Assembly (NCBI GenBank): GCA_039000515.1
Contig: JBCFYV010009882.1
Coordinates: 63,902,817-63,966,816, forward strand
Direction of reading: 5' to 3'
DNA from: Timema cristinae
Lineage: Eukaryota > Arthropoda > Insecta > Phasmatodea > Timematidae
Length of the DNA: 64,000 nucleotides
The stretch's first letter is position 1; each line of letters opens with the position of its first letter. Below, one piece after another: positions 10,741 through 22,604 of the stretch. The notes beneath the pieces were generated by a model. That model searched no databases and was not told the DNA's origin. It saw only the letters and a program-made list of their open reading frames with translations. Position numbers and translations under genes: made by a program.

Positions 10741-13135
10741 TAATCAATCAACCATCTTAAATATATATTATTTATGTTTCTTAACTTTGATCTATGAAGA
10801 ATGATTAAATATTTTTCTAGTACAATGTATAACTCTAGAGAATGAGGTAAATATTGGCAAGAGAGTACTGTTAAGGTAAAAATTCTTTCAGCGAGAAGGT
10901 GTAAATTTTCAAATTCTTTTATGAATATGTCTGAGTGAACATACCTCCTAAATATATGTGCTGTGCACGTGATTAACAATAGGGGGATATTGAGGTTGGA
11001 ATACCTGTCTGATCCTGCTCCAAGCATGGAGTGGGTCCTCAGGTTTTCTGAGGATGAGATGGTGTGAAAGTGGAGGAAAGTTGTTTAACAAGGGGTTTGA
11101 GAATAGTGACTGTGGTATGGTTGGTGAGGGGGAAGGAGAGGTTTAGGTTGGGTTGGGGTACTTAGAGGGGAATTTACAGTTATGGGTTCAGGGTTCATGT
11201 AGCCGACCGTCGCCTATAGAAGTTTAACTGTTACATGATAATCCCTTCAGAATGAGGATGGTAGTGGATGGATGGTTTAGAGCGAGTATGGTATTTTGGT
11301 TACACCTCCTTTTCCTATAGGCCCTACTTTAGGCTCTATACCATAGACCTATAATGCATATTTAAATTACATATTCTTTTATTCGTCTTAGTCCATTATT
11401 CCTACAAGATGATGATTACAAAATATTAAGGTTTGGATGGTTCGTATACGTGTCAATAGAGGTGTTCAGAAAAAGTTTTTGCTTAAAGCCAAAATTTAAC
11501 AAATTTCTCTAAATAAATAACATTTTCTTCGCCTTTGTCCATCCTTACTTCAATATGATTTTATGAACATAAAGAAAGTTTTAACGTTAAGAGTCTACAC
11601 ACTGGATGTCCATTTGACTGTTCACAATACCCCGCATGTTATGTGCAATGTTTCTGTAAAGGAATACATATTTAGAGTGAGAGGGTAGATGGTAACAGCT
11701 GGCTTGTCCCTAGCTATGCTGGCCTTCAACGCGGTGGAGAAAACCCTTTTTTGTATCATGCCAAACAGCAGTATCGGTCATAAGTATTATACTCGCCAAC
11801 ACCTTCGTACGGGCGGCAAAGTTTTGTGTTGTAGAATTCTAAATTACCCCCTTCTAGTGAATAGTGCCTATTGATTATCTTAAGTCACTGAATTTTACTT
11901 AAAAAAATTATAATTCACACTTAAAAAAATATCAAGTATATCTTGCCTTTGCTTGAGAAGTACCTATCAAAAATCTTGCAACATAAGCTAGGATTGATTG
12001 GTTTAGCACTTGCGTGAATACATTTTACTCATTTTTCAACACTAGTTTGACTTGCCATCCCCAAAAATAAACTTAGATCATATTGTTTAAACTTAAAAAT
12101 TGTGCTCAAGGCTTAGAAACAAGTGATTGAAGGAACAGTTGCCAATACGTAAAGATTTAGTTTACAAATTACTAGTATTTAATCTCTACGTAATCTATTC
12201 ATTATTACAAAAAAAATTCCAATTTATCTTTATATTAAGAAAGACAAACACAAAAACAATTCAGTAATCTTGTCACTTTTATAAATCAAAGAGAATGTAT
12301 TACTACCGAGTGTTCATCAAAATCTTATGTTTAGATTGCCTTTTCATTTGGTGAAGTTTCGACTGTTTCCATTCAACACCTGTGAATAATAGCTTACAAA
12401 TTAACTTGCCTAGTGCTTCCTCTTAAAAACTCCCTTCTAAAAGTTAGCCCCTAATTTCTTCATTTTCACATTTAAGGGCTGACTGGCCACATTTAGGTGA
12501 GTGATAATAAAAAAATACATTCTTCGGTACAAACATAACGCTTTGGTTAAAGTGTTATTAAATTGCCCCCTCCTTCCTACAGATGAATATTATTTGTCGC
12601 TAGATGTGTAGGTTCACAAAATCTTATTCAAGTTGATATACATTTGTGGACCAATCAAGACACAACTTAAAATCCAAGGAACATTACTCAATTTAGAGAC
12701 ATATCTCGCAATCTGAGATCATTATTTAATATGATATATTATTGATATGTATTAATTTTTAATCTACCAGCAACTTGGATGAAACGCCAGAGAAGAGAAT
12801 TGAGTCCCACCTACACTTTTATCTTAAACTGCCTGGTTCAGATCTTCGCAGAACTAGATAACGGTTAAAGAATGTTAATTACTCAAGCACATTGAATACT
12901 ATTCTAACCAGCTAATTTATTCACATTGGCCACTATTGCAATTTTCTTACATACACTCTCCAGTAGGCTGTGGAAATTATTTAAATCCCACTAAAATCAC
13001 TGGAATTTTCATCTATATTGTAAGAAATATCAAGACATTCCATATTACCAAATTAGAATGTACTTATATAAACAAAGGAAATTCCGCATTAGACCAGAGC
13101 TATGGAAAAATTGCTCATAGCTTTCAACACTAAGG
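10741..13135. other. Unannotated, mostly AT-rich
   Basis: A minus-strand reading frame of 101 codons at 10,722-11,027 has no recognisable domain and could be chance. 11,040-11,330 is G-rich on the + strand (ggggaaggagaggtttaggt). Nothing else is supported. Confidence 0.3.
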
Positions 13136-13693
13136 GTACGGCCAGATCGAGTGAGTTACTAAAAAATATAATACATTAGTTATAATGAGAGGTGGCCAGA
13201 CTGAAGCGAGTGGCCCGAGCGACGCGCTTGAGCCGGAACCGTCTAGTTTACAGGTGCTGGGCAATATTATTGTGTGTTGGTTCATTGAGTGCTAGGAAAA
13301 CTTCCCAATTTGACATGATTTTTTTTACTTTTTTATAATTATCGTTAGGTTTAGCTCACTTGCTACTAACAGCCTAATTTAATTGATAAGACCATAAACT
13401 ATATATATAAATATCCGTCAATATGTCAAATTGATATATTACAATACTTCAATATTATAATCAAAGTAGGCCATTACAAATAAGAATCACAATTAGCGGA
13501 TGGAGATGATGGAAAAATCACAGCAATTAATTACTCGTTAAAAGCCACCCTCAGTTCACTGAGCCAAGATTTGAACATTTGCCTCCTAGTCAACAACTAT
13601 CGAGAGCTATCTGCTAATAACGTGATCGCTCTCTCGCCAGTTTTGCCACGCAGTCGCTCAGTCGCTCGCTCGCACGCTTGTCAGCCTGGCCGG
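13136..13693. mobile_element. Probable MITE with GC-rich inverted termini
   Basis: The left arm at about 13,192-13,235 (ggccagactgaagcgagtgg, then cgagcgacgcg) is matched in inverse orientation by 13,649-13,692 (tcgctcagtcgctcgctcgc, then acgcttgtcagcctggcc). A further 'cggccaga' at 13,140 may be the true outer end. The interior is AT-rich and non-coding. Class (for example hAT) is not decided because no TSD is evident. Confidence 0.5.
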
Positions 13694-13699
13694 ATCACA

Positions 13700-14760
13700 A
13701 CCTGCAATTATTTGTTGCCACTTTGAATGAGGTTTAAAATTAATATTTATACACAAGACTGTGGAATATCTGCAGAATCTTAAAATGTGGTCTTTGAAAA
13801 TTAGGCTTATGAGCCTGTGTGCCACTTTTCCAGAGATTTATTAATTGGTTTTATTCCCTTTACTTGCAGCTAAAATGTTTGTGGAACTATAACTATCACA
13901 CCAAAAAGTTCTATTCATAGCCTGAAACTTGCTTTAACCTGAGTGTTTGACGAGGTGAGCAAAGTTTCAGGTGTGTGAGTGGAACAGAACTAAGACGAGA
14001 ATGGACTGGACGTGATATCACATTAGAGAAATGATTCATGAGTTAATTATTACACTTTCTACATATCTTGGAAAAAGTCTTGGATTGCCTCAAGAACAAA
14101 GAAGTGCATGATTCAACAAAAGTATTTAATACATGTTCAGAAAATTACTATTTATTTTGTCAGTGTGTGTATATTCTAATTGGTCCACATTTGGTGAAGG
14201 AGGTTTTTTTTTATTGGGGAAGAGGACCTTTATGAAATATAACATAAATATACTTTATACCACATCATATAATTATCAAATTAAATTCTGTGTGACACCC
14301 TAGCTTAGTTAATATTGCGTCCACCTATTATTTTTGTGGTCTATGTTGCGATTCCCAGATAGGCCTAAAACTATATGTTTATAATTGGTCTTGTTTATTT
14401 TTATAAAGTGGCTAGTTGGTGTTTGACATAATGCATTATTTCTAAAAATATATATTTAATACTAACCCAACTTTCACGTAATCATACAAATTAATAACCC
14501 AACGATTACCCATCTTTCATTAGAGAAAGAAACATCAAGGTGCATTTCAATTATTTTTATGATATTTTGTAATATTATATAAAAAAATTGAAGAAAATTA
14601 GTATGAAGTTGGCACCTTGATAAATATTTATTAAAGCTCACTTAGATAAAGTTTTACCGACTCTTGGTCTTTCAACTCAAGTTAAACAGACTCAATTTCA
14701 GTTTAAATTTTCTTCTTTTTGCTCTCTCGCTATCTTACAGGTAGAGAAAATATTGTCATT
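13700..14760. other. No recognisable feature
   Basis: This is AT-rich DNA without ORFs, tRNA-like boxes or terminal repeats that I could support. Confidence 0.35.
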
Positions 14761-14764
14761 GTCA

Positions 14765-15274
14765 AAAAAATCTAACTCAAGATTTTGATGAATTTTGACG
14801 TCTCGTGACCCCCTGAATCCAAAAAGTTGTTTTTGACTTTCCGTCTGTCTGTCTGTCTGTCTGTATCTCCAACTAGAGCCTAAACTATTTTACCGATTGG
14901 GCTAAAACTTGGTATCTAGGGTTTTCATAGGGTTGCCCCGAGGGGTTTTTGGAATTAAATATCTAACCCTAAAATTAAGGGTAGTTTACTAAAGGGCAAA
15001 AAGAAGTGTATTTTCTCAAAATCGGCTCTAACGATTTTGATTAAATTTCATTTCTAAACATTTATAAATATTCCAAACAAAATGGCTTCTCTCAATATTT
15101 CGGCAAAATGACTTTAAGGGCTCCGGTCTGATGCGTAAATTATATTTTTTAATAATATCTCCTAAACTACTTGAGATATGAAATTACTTATCGTTACAAA
15201 TATGTAGGTCTCTTTATAATACAAATATTTAAAAGAAGCATAGTTTTATAAAACCAATAACTTTCAAGCTATAC

Positions 15275-15310
<36 letters not shown>

Positions 15311-15790
15311 ATTAACTTTTAGAACACAAAAGGTAAAAATATTGCGACCGCAAAAGAAAATATAACTTGAAATGTTGATGAATGTCGACGTCTCAATACC
15401 CTCCAAACCCTAAAAAGTGGTCTTTACAATGACGCCTGTCTGTGTGTATATTTAAACTTAAAATTAATAGTAGTTTAAGAAAGGGTAAAAAGTGAAAAAA
15501 TACTTTTTCTAAAAATTGACTCTAACGATTTTGATTAAAATTCGTATCTTAGGTGTTGATTAAGATTATAACTAAACTGACTATTTTAATTTAACCATGA
15601 AAATAAATTTTAGGGTACTTTACAGAAGCAGAAACTTCCGTATCTCCGTAACTATTTGAGATACTAAATAACTTATCATTGCAAAATTGTAGTACTATTA
15701 AAAATAAAAAACTTTTATATGAAATATATTTTTATAAAACCAACAGTTTCTGAGATATTGGCAAATATATTAATACAATTTGGTGATCAT
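14765..15790. repeat. Diverged 589-bp tandem duplication containing a (GTCT)n stretch
   Basis: 'ttttgacgtctcgtgacccc' at about 14,793 recurs as 'tgtcgacgtctcaataccct' at about 15,382. Both are followed by an 'aaaaagt(t/g)g' block, ccgtctgtctgtctgt or cgcctgtctgtgtg, 'aaaattaa(g/t)ggtagttta' and 'tctaacgattttgattaaa'. The type of family is unknown. An (at)n run lies at 15,277-15,308. Confidence 0.6.
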
Positions 15791-16101
15791 TAGTTGTAAA
15801 GAGATACTACTCAAGTCTTAACGCAATAATTCTCCAATGCCATAGAGTAATTATATACAAGTAAGTCTCTAAAAGTTTATGTTGTTTTTCCTTAAACCTC
15901 TTAGGAGAAATGTTTGTACAACGATATAAATCCATTTTAGATTCAATAGTCAATATTTACATTTTTTATTGGTCAAAATTTATAAATGAGGAATTTAATA
16001 GCAATGCGATGGCATGAAGATTTGCAACACCTAATAAAATGTCAAAAGTTTTAACTGGAAGATGAAATTTTAATACGAAGTGCTGACCCTTGTGGAGAGC
16101 A

Positions 16102-16232
16102 GGAAATAGAGCTGGAAATGTTGGAAAGTCGACAAACGCTAACTACTTTTATAAATACAAACCCTATATTGTTGTGCCAAAAGTAGTCAAGCTATTTAAA
16201 ATATAACTTTCAAACATTTCCTGCTCTATTAT
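16102..16232. repeat. Inverted repeat (potential ~45-bp-arm hairpin)
   Basis: 'tagagctggaaatgttggaaag' and 'actactttt' on the left pair with 'aaaagtagt' and 'ctttcaaacatttcctgctcta' on the right, around a ~35-bp loop, with an unpaired stretch in the middle of the arms. It could be a small MITE remnant. Confidence 0.45.
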
Positions 16233-16239
16233 TTTTATT

Positions 16240-17560
16240 ACAAACGTTAGTAATTTACGCGTAAGGCAATTAAATGTTATAGCTGTCTTTAAAATAGGGT
16301 TATCAAATAAAGAATGTATTAATATATTTCTTTAACTTGAACTGTCACATCTAGTTTTCTACTTAAGCTTTATCCTTGTTAAGTGTGTGAGTTCAATGTT
16401 ATGATTAAATTCTATTCATTTTTATCAAGCTTTCAAAGGTTGAAAAAACAATTATTTACCAATTTAGACTAAGCATCATCTTTACCTCTTTCTCGAAAAA
16501 ATATATATTTAACATAATAGATGTCTCTCTCCACTACTGAACCAAGCAGCATTATCATCATTATTGACAGGCAAAGGTAATAATTAACTGTCATTCTTGT
16601 CTTAAACACTTTCCTCATTAACAAATATTCTGTGTTCCATAATAAAACCATGAAAGGACAGCTTCTTTGATAAGTTTAAAAGTATAGTTTTTCAGCCTTA
16701 AACATTTTATACATTTAAAATTCCATAGTGTAACCATTCTGATAAATAAGAATAACCTACATTTTTTACAAATAGCAAATAATTTCGGGTAATCTACAAA
16801 TAATTTATTTTTGTAAATTTAAATTTGGCTAAATATATTAGAACAAATTGGTTTAAAGTTTATATTTACAGAATGATTATTGTGATCAACAAAATGATGT
16901 TTGTTTTTATGAAGAAAACATAGTACTTATTAATTGATTACATATTTCAATCAGATATATTACAGAACCCTAACAAACTTTGTCTCTGTAAAATAACATT
17001 CATTTCATATTTTTTATTACATGTTACAAATAGTTTGTCTAATTAAAATATTACTTATAATTTACATTATTATTGTTATTTAACTTGAGCTCCTTAAGCA
17101 GGTACACTAAAAATGAATATATATTATAAATATTTACATGACTAATATTTAAAACAATGTTTAAATGCCCTTATTAGTAGCATTTTCTCCTACAGGTCTT
17201 GCAACAATTTAATACATATATTTATTACCTATGTATCTTAGCATGTGTCCCATTAAGGTGTAAGATATACTCGTAAATACATATTCTAAAAATCTCATTT
17301 TTTTAAATATATAAATATTCCAAGTATAATTTTCGTGATGTGAGCTATATTTGTAAGACTTTTATTTGCGTCACTACTGATGTTGGGCATCAAATGTAAA
17401 TTATTGTTCAAGTAATCCGTTTAATAAAGAGTCCGAAAGGATTAATGTATTTATAACCTGTTCTGGATGAAGGGGGGCACCTTTACCCCGCTCCACTGAA
17501 ATTAACTACGCTTTATGGTCTACAAATATGTTTTTGTTTAAAAGGAAAAGTTTGTTAATT
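16240..17560. other. Very AT-rich DNA, nothing recognised
   Basis: Only poly-A/T and TA-rich stretches are present. The 60-codon minus frame at 16,469-16,651 has no domain features. Confidence 0.35.
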
Positions 17561-17573
17561 CACATACAGGCAC

Positions 17574-17767
17574 AAACGATCCGTGTTGAGCTAGACCGCC
17601 GAGGACAGGGGGCAGCTCGAGATTCAAATCTCAGTCGGGTGAACTGGGGGAAGTTTTTTCACTCTCCCTCTACGCAAATGCGGGTTCATGCTTCCAAATT
17701 CCTAATCTGTTAGCCTAATTAGTACTTAAGCGCATAACCCGAACGAGTAGTAAGACGCGGTGCTAAA
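17574..17767 (+). mobile_element. tRNA-derived SINE, family B
   Basis: The B-box-like gagattcaaatctcagtcgg is followed by ttttttcactctccctctac, 'gcaaatgcgggttca' and the shared tail 'aattagtacttaagcgcata acccgaac...gacgcggtgct'. The 5' tRNA head is poorly conserved. Confidence 0.7.
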
Positions 17768-18025
17768 ATGTGTCAAGTTGGTGTTATCTATAAATAATAT
17801 GTGTGCCAGATCACCAGGTAATTACGTTTGAGTTTACGTTTTAGATACAGGATATGGGGGAGGTTTGGGTTTGATCCCACAGCAAGTTATTTTTTGGGGG
17901 TAAATTTTCATAAATCGTTTTCCACTTCCAACTCTGGAAAATTGAGATACAGTCCCTTAGTAAATCTAATTTATTCAGGCTTACTTCTTTCTTGTGATAA
18001 ATATTAGACCTGTATAATGATGGGA

Positions 18026-18060
18026 GGCTGTGAGTGTGTGTGTGTGTGTGTTTGTGTGTA
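18026..18060. repeat. (TG)n microsatellite
   Basis: Run of tg dinucleotides with a few interruptions. Confidence 0.85.
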
Positions 18061-18188
18061 AACCGACATAAGTTTTAATACATATTCAGGGTAAACTAAA
18101 CAAATCCACGCCATAGTACTAAATATTATAGGTTCCTTCATCAGCGTTGAAATTCAAACTTACCAATTATAAATCCGTTAGCGTAATT

Positions 18189-18354
18189 AGTACTTAAGAG
18201 GTTCAAGGTTCGAATCTTTGTCGGGTAAGCTAGGGGTGGTTTTCACTCTCCCTCTACGCAAATGCGGGCTCAAACCTCCCAATAATCAATCCCTTAGCGT
18301 AATTAGTACTTAAGCGTATAACCCGAACAGGGTAGTAAGACGCGGTGCTAAAAT
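18189..18354 (+). mobile_element. tRNA-derived SINE, family B, 5'-truncated
   Basis: It starts at the B-box (aaggttcgaatctttgtcgg) and runs through 'cactctccctctacgcaaat' to the tail gcgtataacccgaacagggt and gacgcggtgct. Confidence 0.75.
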
Positions 18355-18649
18355 ATGTCGATTTCGCGTGTGTGTGGTTGTGTAACACCTTTCTTTAAAC
18401 CAAATTTAGTCAAAATAATAAACAAATATTAAAGCAGTCAAATAATAATAGTATACTTATTCTTCCTTTCTGTTCATATATTATACTTGCCAAAGCTATA
18501 TTAACCACACGTGTTTAAGCAATAAAGCTTAACATTTAACTGTATGTGTTCTTTACTATTTATTCCGGCAAAGTTGTATATTACCAGCACCTTTCTGTCA
18601 CAACATATTTTAGGGACCGAACGGGTGCGCCCAGTTTGAAAGTTTATAT

Positions 18650-18880
18650 TCTTCTCTCGGGTTTGACAACTAGAGGGCATGAAGCACCCGGCGAAAGATA
18701 TCAGGGTTCGAATCTGTGTTGGGTGAGGTTGGGGGATTTGAATACCTTCCGAGGTGTACTGTTGGTAGTTCTCACTAAATAGTTTCTCACTCTCCCTCCA
18801 CCTAAACGCTGGCACATTTCCTTACTCTCCCTCGACGCAAATATGGATTCAACCTTCCCAACTCAGAGTCCAGCTGGACT
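18650..18880 (+). mobile_element. tRNA-derived SINE, family B-like, with internally repeated body and lost tail
   Basis: The B-box agggttcgaatctgtgttgg is followed by 'gggtgaggttggggg'. The characteristic 'ctcactctccctcca / ctctccctcgacgcaaat' block appears twice (18,785 and 18,825), suggesting internal duplication. The shared 3' tail is absent. Confidence 0.55.
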
Positions 18881-18981
18881 CGCGGATCTGCTTCTTCTTT
18901 CAATATGTTGTAATATTTGGTTTAGCTGAACCAGCCTCGTAAAGAATGTAAACGCTCTAAAAATATGGCTTAGTGATAGAG

Positions 18982-19217
18982 ACCCGCTTCGGTGGCCTCG
19001 TTGTCAAACGCACTACTCAAGCCGTAGATTATATTGCCGATCACGGTGAGATTGAGGTTAGAATCTCGGTTAGGTTTACTGAGTTTTTTCAAAATGGTTT
19101 TCTGCTTTCCCTCCACGTGCAAATGCGGGTGCAAACTTTCCCATTCTTAGTCCATTAGCGTAAATAGTACTTAAGCGTATTATAACCCGAACGGTTAGTA
19201 AGACGCGGTGCTAAAAA
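18982..19217 (+). mobile_element. tRNA-derived SINE, family B, near full length
   Basis: A head (ccgcttcggtggcctcgttg), B-box ggttagaatctcggttaggt, body 'tttcaaaatggttttctgct', 'ccctccacgtgcaaatgcgg' and the shared tail ending gacgcggtgctaaaaaaa are all in order. Confidence 0.75.
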
Positions 19218-19239
19218 AAGTGAAAGATAGCAAACTCAT

Positions 19240-19590
19240 GCTAATCTGCACGGCCGTGGTTTAGGAGGATGGGTCGCTGGTTCGGTGCCACAGTGGGGGG
19301 AGACAAGGGACTTCTCCAATGATCGACCCCCTCCCTCTTCATCATCCTACAACCTTCTTGGCTATATCTCGTGATGGTGGCTTTAATTTAGGTCGATATC
19401 CGCGTTCATTAAGGGACTCTAGTTTGAGCCCATGCTGGCACTTGGAAGGTTATGTTTGACTACTTTGTTTATGATGTCAGCATCTCATAGTTAAATAAGT
19501 ACAGTAGCACCGTGGGCTACAACTCGTCAGGCTCGCACTAAGGTGGGAATAAGTGTAGTAAAGCCCGAACCGGTAGTAAAAAAAACGCCC
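19240..19590 (+). mobile_element. Diverged tRNA-SINE-like repeat with related tail
   Basis: A tRNA-like head (cacggccgtggtttaggagg; ctggttcggtgcc as B-box) is followed by a body unlike family A or B. The terminal 'taaagcccgaaccggtagta' still resembles the common tail, so this may be a third member of the tail-sharing group. Confidence 0.45.
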
Positions 19591-20020
19591 TTGAAAACTA
19601 ACTGTTTATATGTAGATTACAATTTTTATACAAAGAGACTTTTAGAAAATACAAACTTTTTTCAGTCAACATTTATAAAATAATACTACAGTAGGGGTGA
19701 TATTTTATAGGTATTAATAGTATATTAAAATAGGTTGCTGCAGATCACTTGTCTTGACGTATGAATACGTGAAATTAGATCTAGTGGCTTTTCTAGTTGT
19801 TCCTGTGAATATGAGACCGTAATTTGGTGAGAGAGTGCTCAGCTGTCATGTGCATCTCTAGGATTCGGTTTGAATCTCGTTGGGGTGCAGTGAGAATTAA
19901 TCTCGATTTTGAGATTTTTGATCTTGTTATTATATTTACAGTCTCATATATATGTTTTCTCTCTTGCGTGCTAGGCCGCCCGTCTGGGCTATCCGCAAAT
20001 TTATATTAATGGAATAGGAA

Positions 20021-20735
20021 TCTATAATAATAAAAGGAAGTGTTTGTATGTGTGTGTTTGTGTGCGATGCCCAACCAAACCTACGTCACGTAGAGATTTG
20101 AAATTTAAACAAAGGTGTACGGGAGGGGTTAAAAATGCACCTAGAAGCCTGAGTTTTAATTAAATTTTTAATTAGGATATTTTTAACACAATAACACAGT
20201 GTGTTACGGGCAACGCCATTTGGGATGAATAATTTAAAAGGTAAGTGTGCTCTCATTTGCGTGAAGGTAGATAATAAAACCATTTGAAAAAAACCCATCA
20301 ATTCATCCGACCATATTTGATCACCATCACTGGCAAAAAAAAAAGGTTCTTGGGTGGCAATCTACCTTCACAATGCATTTTATACATGCATCGATGGTCG
20401 CATGGTCTAAAGCGTCACTAAAAGGCCGATGAAAGAGTGATCGACGTTTGATTTTCTCACTACAATCAAATGCGGGTACACATTCTACCTGGTCTATAAA
20501 AGATTGGTCGACCGGCAAAGCCCCTTCAAAATTGGATGGGCGCAGAAAGTACGGCCGTTCTAACAGACATCAGCTGTGTTAAATATATTGAGGTTTAAAT
20601 CCCGGCGTGTACACCGTCTAGATATCAGGGGTCCGAATGAACCTCGAAGCCGGATTTTTAAATTAGTTTTAATTAGGCTATTTTTTTAACACAATACCAC
20701 AGTGGGTCACGGGCAACGCCCTGTAGTATTGCTAG
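20021..20735 (+). mobile_element. Non-autonomous Helitron-like element
   Basis: The 5' end TCtataataataaaaggaag follows a host A (20,020), as in animal Helitrons. The 3' end has the hairpin gggc-aac-gccc at 20,711-20,721, then 11 nt, then CTAG at 20,732-20,735 followed by host T. There are no terminal inverted repeats or TSD, as expected for Helitrons. The interior contains a family B-like tRNA head ('ggtcgcatggtctaaagcgtcac') and one unit of the 513-bp duplication. It is non-coding. Confidence 0.55.
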
Positions 20736-21125
20736 TTATAAATAATTTAAAAGGTAAGTGTGCCCTCATTTGCGTGAAGGTAGATAATGAAATCATCAAT
20801 TCATCCGACCCTATTTAAACCCTATCACTGGCAAAAAATATAATAGTTCCTTGGGTAGCAATCTACTGTCACAATTAATTTTATACCTGCATCGATGGTC
20901 GCATGGTCTAAGATGTCACTAGACGGCCGATGACAGAGTGATCGACGTTTGATTCAAATGCGGGTACACATTCTACCGGGTCTAGAAAAATCTGGTCGAC
21001 TGGCAAAACACCTTCGAAAATGGTGGGTGTGCAGGAAGTACAACCGTTCTAAGGATATTGAGATTCAAATCCCGGTGTGCACGCCGTCTAAATGTCAGGC
21101 TCATCTAATTATGGCGAGGGAGAAA
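20128..21125. repeat. 513-bp tandem duplication containing Helitron 3' sequence and a captured SINE-like segment
   Basis: 'ggtaagtgtgctctcatttg' at 20,240 recurs at 20,753 ('ggtaagtgtgccctcatttg'). The homology continues through 'atcgatggtcgcatggtcta', 'gagtgatcgacgtttgatt', 'gcgggtacacattctacc' and 'ccgttcta'. It ends around 20,640 in unit 1 and 21,120 in unit 2. The second unit ends shortly after 'cgtctaaatgtcagg'. Confidence 0.7.
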
Positions 21126-21339
21126 TTGAATCCCCGCCGTGTAAACTGTCCCTCTGGAACATTTTCTTAATCATCCCCATGGCTGATACCTACATCCGCA
21201 CATGTCGACGGACGATACCAAACAACCAATTTTATATACTTTTGAGGTGGGGGATAGTGGCCCCTAACTGAAGATTATAAACCACCGTAAAGCTTCCGAG
21301 GCCCCTAATTGTGCATAATCAGAGCTGTATCAATGCTTT

Positions 21340-21735
21340 CTTGTTGCGATATCACCGGGAAAAAACCCATTACCATATAGGGAGTTGTGACATTGCGATG
21401 ACGACACCGGGAAAACCCATTACCACATAAGGGGTTGCGACACATGCCTCGAAGGAGGGGTAAGTGAGAGGAAGTGAAAGGGGTCTCAAAGTAGGGAGAA
21501 CCATCTCTCACACTCTTCGCTACGCTGGCGTCAGGAGAGCTTCGTGCTCCTTGCCGGTGCCGCGCCCAACTCCGTGGACTGCACCTCAATAAATAAATAA
21601 AAAAACTCCAACGTCTCATCCCAATCCTACCCAGACATAAATAACCAATTAGCACAAATAAAAAAGCAATAAGCATACATAAATAACCATATAGCACAAA
21701 TAAAAAAAGCAATGAGTATACATAAAAAAACAAAT
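21340..21735. repeat. Two short tandem duplications (51 and 44 bp) in an unclassified element
   Basis: 'gggaaaa(aa)cccattacca' with 'ggggttg(t/c)gac' occurs twice at about 21,357 and 21,408. 'ataacca.ttagcacaaataaaaaagca' occurs twice at about 21,641 and 21,685. Between them lies a GC-rich stretch (gccggtgccgcgcccaactc). Confidence 0.5.
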
Positions 21736-21924
21736 AAAACAAGACAATACAAGTACCAGCATGTTTGGAACAAGACCCAACATGTCTGGAACACTGGAAA
21801 GGGGGTCAGGGGAAGGGGAGGGGGTCAGGAGGATAGTAGGAGAAAAACCAATGGCCAATCAGAGAGCAAGGGGGCAAAGTCACATGACCAAATTCAACCA
21901 ATCCTGGCCTGTTACAGGTGGCCA

Positions 21925-22202
21925 TAATTTCTACTAGCGTCAATTTCATTAAACATATGTTAGTTAAAATGTAACAATTTGGTGGCAGTGAGATACCTTT
22001 ATAGTTATTACAATCTATTTTATCCACATTTTGGAAAATGGGTATTATTATACTTTCCTTCCATTCTTGTGGCAATAAATCATGTTTCCTTATGGAACAT
22101 ATAAGTTTATGAATTTCTATTACTAAAATTTTACTCCCTCCTTTTATTAACTCTGATGGTATTGTATCTATACTTGGAGATTTATGATTCCTTAACTTCT
22201 GG
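21925..22202 (-). pseudogene. LINE reverse-transcriptase fragment (RTE/Jockey-like)
   Basis: On the minus strand an uninterrupted frame reads NHKSPSIDTIPSELIKGGSK, then LPQEWKESIIIPIFQ, CNNYKGISL and ILTNICLMKL. These are the conserved fingers/palm motifs (KSPGxDxIPxELI; WKxxxIxPIxKxGDxxxCxNYRGISL) of non-LTR retrotransposon reverse transcriptases. The catalytic A, B and C motifs are absent because the fragment stops where an unrelated repeat begins at about 21,925. It is a truncated, dead copy. Confidence 0.85.
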
Positions 22203-22564
22203 TTGCCTGTGTGCTATATATTATAAACTAATGCACAATTATTAAAACGAATTTACAATCATTCAAAACTTTGTTTTAAGATATTTTTTGATGTAGATTT
22301 TTCTTCCAAATTTAATTTAAAAACTAGTTATTTTCAAGTAATTTATCAATTTTTAACCTTTAATACTATCAATATAATAATACCATAATGTTTAAAATTA
22401 TCAAAAACACAGGGACCAAAATACGGATCTCTGAATTAATGGTCATACTTTTCTCTTCGCAGACTTAAGTATATAGGTACTCAAAGATAAAAACAATATG
22501 ATGTTATTAATATAGTTTTTAATGTATTAATTGAAGTGCTTATTGTGTTTGTAAACAAGCTTGC

Positions 22565-22565
<1 letters not shown>

Positions 22566-22603
<38 letters not shown>
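22566..22603. repeat. (TA)n microsatellite at the 3' end of a minus-strand SINE
   Basis: A TA run of about 36 bp abuts the SINE tail 'tagcactgcgtcttactacc', so it derives from, or replaced, the SINE's A/T-rich end. Confidence 0.85.

Positions 22604-22604
<1 letters not shown>

Noticed and set aside
18650..18730. Genuine tRNA genes (several B-box matches such as ggttcgaatc)
   Set aside because: All B-boxes found lie in SINEs with non-tRNA bodies and shared 3' tails; none has a complete cloverleaf that I can fold.
18546..18815. Overlapping 78- and 104-codon frames on both strands
   Set aside because: They run across SINE sequence, including the tRNA-like head.
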